From positions 682,001 through 746,000 of the forward strand of contig JAJIRX010000648.1 of the NCBI GenBank assembly GCA_023853785.1: a DNA stretch of 64,000 bases, given 5' to 3'. Below, one piece after another: positions 60,125 to 64,000 of this stretch. Position 1 is the first letter of the stretch; each line of letters begins with the position of its first letter. The notes beneath the pieces are model-generated. The model worked only from the letters and a program-made list of their open reading frames with translations, had not been told where the DNA came from and did no database searches. The position numbers were made by a program, and so were the translations under genes. The DNA comes from Psilocybe azurescens. Its lineage: Eukaryota; Basidiomycota; Agaricomycetes; Agaricales; Agrocybaceae.

Positions 60125-60432
60125 TTATGCGGAAGCAGCGGCAGCGGCAGCCCTCTCCTTCTCCAGCTTGACGTAGAAAGTTTCCTGGCGTTCAACTGGA
60201 AAGATAACTTGTGTCTGTTTTTGACGATATAACAATACCCTTGTGGTTACTCACTGTGCTTCAAGTGGACACCATACCTGAAAATAAAGGTTTGGTATAC
60301 AAGAATACAAGAGAAAGTAAAGTACCATGCTCACCAGTAAGCGTATCCTGCAGAGACTCCAAGGCCCAGGGCGCAGCCAACATCGAGCCAAAAGCGTTTT
60401 CTGAGTTTGCCGGTAATGGGAGCGATAGCCAT
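60125..60432 (-). CDS. COX9: Cytochrome c oxidase subunit 7A (Cox9)
   Basis: Small three-exon gene, 63 residues: MAIAPITGKLRKRFWLDVG, hydrophobic CALGLGVSAGYAYW, YGVHLKHIERQETFYVKLE and an Ala-rich end after KER. Start 60432, stop 60125. Introns lie at about 60279-60338 (the splice completes the Trp of AYW) and near 60198-60254. The MxIAPITG start, the single membrane helix, YG and the tail FYxxLxxER match fungal Cox9 (59 residues in yeast), an inner-membrane structural subunit of complex IV. There is no cleavable presequence, as in yeast. The exons are too short to be found by simple frame length; the identification rests on the continuous family pattern. It is divergent from CDC55. Confidence 0.9.
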
Positions 60433-60733
60433 TGTTTGTTAAGGGTTGTGGATGGAGGAAAGGGAGATGTCGGGTGGGCCAATGGGTGGTGATGGAAGTA
60501 ATTATGTCAGCAAGTGGTCACGGAGCTGTCACAGGCAGGTGTTGTCCTCGCCTTACACACCCTCCACCCAATCTTAACTAACAACTCTGCCTCCTTATCC
60601 ATCGCCCCGCTTTCTCTTTGTCCTCGTTATATATCACTCAGTTTCCAGAAATTGACAGTGTACACGAGAGAAATCTTCTATATCCTGTTATTCATCTTAA
60701 ACCCCGTGTGACATATACAATCCAAGATCCATC
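60433..60733. promoter_or_regulatory. Divergent promoter COX9 / CDC55
   Basis: About 300 bp between start codons, holding C/T-rich stretches (near 60545-60625) on the CDC55 strand. A TTATATATC near 60625-60633 lies about 100 bp upstream of the CDC55 start and may be its TATA-like element; no CCAAT box is obvious. Confidence 0.4.
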
Positions 60734-62613
60734 ATGGAAGACCCCTCAGGCTCTGGTGGTTGGCGCTTTGCTCAGTGTTTCGGCGACAAGGGCGATGTCG
60801 AGGACATCACTGAGGGTGAGCATCTCTCACCTTGATCGCCATCTCAGCTGTGTGCCATTATGCGTGCTGGTCACCATGCGATGGCCTCTAATTAACATTC
60901 TGATATCAGCCGACATCATATCCACTGTGGAGTTCGATTCAACAGGAAATTATCTCGCTACTGGAGACAAGGGTGGGCGTGTCGTTCTGTTTGAAAGAAA
61001 TGAAATGGTGTGTTATCTTTCGATTGGTCATTTTCCTTGTATGGCTCCCGCAAGGGACAAAGCGCCGCTCCTCCTGGAACCTCTTGTCCTTTGAATCGCC
61101 CTGCTGACCTTTATCAATTCATATCAGAAAAAGGATGTGAATACAAGTTTTATACCGAATTCCAATCGCACGAACCCGAATTTGACTACCTGAAATCGCT
61201 CGAAATCGAAGAGAAGATTAATAAGATCAAATGGTGCAAGCGACAGAATTCTGCACATTTTCTATTATCAACGAACGGTATTTGGCTTGCTACATCCGTA
61301 TCTGTCGCGATACTAAAGCCGTGTACCAGACAAAACTATAAAGCTTTGGAAGGTGTTTGAGAAATCACTACGGGTGGTATCCGAGTCGAACCATTTTGAT
61401 GGCCAACAGCCCATAGCAGCCCCTGCCAGCACAAGTCATTTGAGACTCCCTCGAATGACACAGCAAGACAACATCATTGCTGCTGTGCCTCGGAAGGTCT
61501 ATTCTAACGCACATGCCTACCACATCCATTCTATTTCAGTAAACTCTGACCAAGAAACATACATCTCGGCTGACGATTTGCGAATCAATCTCTGGAATCT
61601 GAATACCAGCGACCAGAGTTTTAGTAAGCTTATTTCTGCGTTTTCCATATCCATAATTTTGGTTTTTCTCCGGATGACTAATGTAACTTGTTATCTCAAT
61701 AGACATCGTTGATATCAAGCCCGTAAATATGGAAGAATTGACGGAAGTTATCACTGCAACTGAATTCCATCCAACACAATGCAATCTTTTCATGTATTCT
61801 AGCTCAAAAAGCAACATCAAGCTCGCAGATATGCGAGACTCTGCTCTTTGTGATCGCCACGCCAAATGTAGTTTATTTTGCCGGTTTTGCCAACATATGA
61901 ACTAACAGTTGATCGTTTCCAGGCTTTGAAGAGGAAGAAGATCCTACTACCCGATCGTTTTTCTCGGAAATTATCTCCTCTATTTCTGACGTCAAGTTCA
62001 GTCACGATGGGCGTTACATTCTGTCCCGCGATTATTTATCATTGAAAATCTGGGATATTAACATGGAATCCAAGCCTGTCAAAACCATACCTATCCATGA
62101 TCATTTGAGAGGCAAGCTGTGTGATCTTTACGAGAATGATTGCATTTTCGACAAATTCGAATGTATCTGGGGAGGGGACGACAAGTATGTCTTTCCTTTT
62201 TTGAAGATTCTTCCGCAATGTCACTCTTTGTTCTCATATTGACATGTTCTTCATTAACAGGCACGTACTGACTGGGTCATATCACAACTACTTCCGGATA
62301 TATGATACCGATACTATGAATGACGTAGTGCTTCAAGCCGATAAATCGGCTTTCAAAGCCAAGAAGATAGGTGGACCATTGCCAGGCGCAAAACCTGGAA
62401 TGAAGAATGGCCCAAGGCCAGGCGGCTTGAGAGACGCTATGAGCATGGACACTCTTGATTTCAATAAGAAAATCCTTCATGCGAGCTGGCATCCTCGTGA
62501 GAACACAATCGCCGTATGTCGCTACCTATACAAATTGCAAGCTTTTTCTCTTCGTCTAATTTTCCTTATAGATCGCTGCAACGAACAATTTGTTCTTGTA
62601 CAGTGCAGCTTGA
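60734..62613 (+). CDS. CDC55: PP2A regulatory B subunit (B55/PPP2R2, Cdc55)
   Basis: WD-repeat B subunit that targets protein phosphatase 2A. Start [17 protein letters not shown], then [201 protein letters not shown] and a C-terminal [13 protein letters not shown] ending FLYSAA at 62613. About nine introns; all exons join in frame. B55 controls mitotic exit, Rho signalling and the spindle checkpoint in yeasts. The order matches the full-length family with no missing blade seen. Confidence 0.93.
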
Positions 62614-63666
62614 AGGCTGTTATGTATGAATTGACTCTTCCTTTCATTGTTATCTCTATCCACTTTTTCCTTCTCTCGCCCTCTGGATCTCTGCACGTCT
62701 TTGTTGGTGTATTTGTTGATTGGCAGGATAGAAGTAATCATTCATTTTCTCCATATGAACAAACCACAATCAGGACCTTTGAATCAATCAATCCTAACCA
62801 CCACCCCTTTTCACTGTGTCGCGGTCTTTTGTCATTGTTCCCTGGCACATTTACAATACCGTCATACAGGTCACCCGTTCATCAAATCTATACACATTAT
62901 TCATCTTTAATTTCAGTCTTTTTTCCACCCGTACTTACTTGGCTTCTTATACCATCCTCCACCTAAATTTTCTCCCTGCACGGCACACTTTTTTTGTCGG
63001 GATGCTCGCTTGCTTGTGTCTTTTTGTGCGCCCACGTCCTTCTTGCGTCATGCATCTCATCGACGCATTCTTTCATTCATTACACCTTTCTTTGCATCGT
63101 ATTTATTCCTGTTCTGATCCACGCTTAGTTTTTCCTTCTTGCATTTCACGGTTCTAGAGGAGAAAAGAGAGAGATAGAAATAAAAGGCGAACAGGTTTGT
63201 TTGGCTAGCTTATCACTTTATAAATGGCGAGTATGTCTGATCTACTTGTTCTTAGTAAAGGAAAGAAGTTTTATAGGCGGCAAATGAAGGACAGTGTTGA
63301 CTGAACAATATAATTCAGTACAAGTGAATTGGGTCTATCCCTTTGTATCATAATCAAATACAATCAATTTCTTCTCTTCGTATCTAAATAAGCTCGAGGT
63401 TAAAATCAAGGTAAGCACGGGCTCTAGTGCCTCTTCATTTTGTTGTATGGACAGCCCCTGAGAGTTGTATGTCGATCGTCGGAACGGAAGCAAAGCCCGC
63501 ACCCATTTCGTTGATCAACCTCCGATTCAAGCATCAACAAATAACGACACTGAGCGACTTGCAGTCTTGAACTTACCGAACTTGATTGGGGTTGCTTCAA
63601 TCTATATCCACAAGTTGGAATACGTCTGCTGCTAGCTCTCTACAGCCCTCTCTTTGAATTTCTGTT
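62614..63666. other. Intergenic, about 1.05 kb
   Basis: 3' flank of CDC55 and promoter/5' leader of the IK/RED gene. T-rich, with frames of 60-110 codons (62647-62910, 62816-63157 plus) that have no motifs and look like low-complexity shadow. No repeats recognised. Confidence 0.45.
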
Positions 63667-64000
63667 ATGGATCAGGTGCTGACAAGTTTATCAAATATTG
63701 CTTTGTTGGAGGCTAATAACAATTCTTCGCTCAAGGAATCCTTCCGGCGTCTCCTTCAAACTCCCCGACCAGGAGGCTCTTCAGCCCTCGGAGCTGCTTC
63801 TGGATCTCGTGGCTCCCTTCTAGTGCCCCCCTCCCAAAAAGTGGGTCTTTCACAGAGCAATGTGCATACCCGGTTGACGTATGAATGACGAAAGAAAGAC
63901 CGCAGGAGATGCTTCTCAACCTGCCTTCAAACCAAGGGCCGTGAAGAAAGTCCAGGATACAAAAGCATCGAAATATCGCGACCGCGCAGCAGAGCGCAGG
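63667..64000 (+). CDS. IK/RED-like spliceosome factor, N-terminal fragment (runs off right edge)
   Basis: The coding sequence begins with a 9-nt first exon, ATGGATCAG, then an intron (63676-63735) and an exon MDQ|ESFRRLLQTPRPGGSSAL. A second intron (about 63841-63899) is followed by TAGDASQPAFKPRAVKKVQD and SKYRDRAAERR at the window end. The RED N-terminal domain is marked by the basic P-x-F-K-P-R-x-x-K-K segment followed by KYRDRAAERR; IK/RED is a component of the activated spliceosome (B complex) in humans and fungi. If the first intron is ignored, the ATG exon reads on into an extra, non-conserved 20-residue stretch. Two more splicing-type details (GT donor, AAG acceptor) fit. C-terminus not in the window. 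Confidence 0.82.

Overview
The window is nuclear DNA of a filamentous basidiomycete, most likely an agaricomycete. The genes are broken by many short (about 45-80 nt) GT-AG introns. The best-recognised proteins are fungal: Vps5, Mpe1, Erg4, an Are2-type acyltransferase, Clr2, Kar9, TRAPPC12, Hrt3, Cox9, Cdc55 and a Cdc15/Cdc7-type kinase. Several others are agaricomycete-flavoured: a tandem GH18 pair, a small secreted protein carrying an NAQRLARGL motif, F-box/leucine-rich tandem genes and a relic of a multi-membrane-span protein. All gene models below were made by eye from reading frames, splice sites and family motifs; they are not computed alignments.

Layout. 0-5 kb: a BYE1-like PHD/TFIIS transcription factor (runs off the left edge) and a BTB protein, both on the minus strand. 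5-10 kb: a gene-poor stretch with one decayed coding fragment. 10-16.6 kb: a very large CH-kinase-C1 protein of the septation/mitotic-exit kinase family. 18-24 kb: a secreted protein and two head-to-tail GH18 chitinase-like genes. 26-27 kb: a coiled-coil, tail-anchored membrane protein. 28.5-33.3 kb: a single-span Ser-rich surface protein, divergent from retromer subunit VPS5. 33.5-38 kb: MPE1 (mRNA 3'-end processing), divergent from ERG4 (last step of ergosterol synthesis). 38.5-48 kb: TRAPPC12, KAR9 with a C-terminal GAS2 domain, and CLR2, all minus. 48.7-52.9 kb: two paralogous F-box genes separated by a MITE-like inverted-repeat element. 53-64 kb: a dense housekeeping block (sterol O-acyltransferase, HRT3/FBXO9, an ER DnaJ protein, COX9, CDC55, and the start of an IK/RED splicing factor).

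The genes are mostly unrelated housekeeping functions; I see no metabolic cluster, defence island, CRISPR array, rRNA or convincing tRNA. ERG4 and the sterol acyltransferase are both sterol genes but lie about 15 kb apart with unrelated genes between them.

The strongest unexpected pattern is technical. In ten otherwise convincing genes I find about 25 places where the frame has to shift by one base, nearly always in or beside a mononucleotide run; about 20 look like missing bases and 5 like extra bases. Because these affect essential genes (VPS5, MPE1, TRAPPC12) whose conserved sequence simply resumes in the next frame, uncorrected homopolymer sequencing errors are more likely than pseudogenes. 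Automatic gene calls in this window will be fragmented at those sites. The strongest biological observations are the CH-kinase-C1 and KAR9-GAS2 architectures, the 697-bp inverted-repeat element with a 7-bp target duplication, and the 10-nt micro-exon shared by the two GH18 paralogues.
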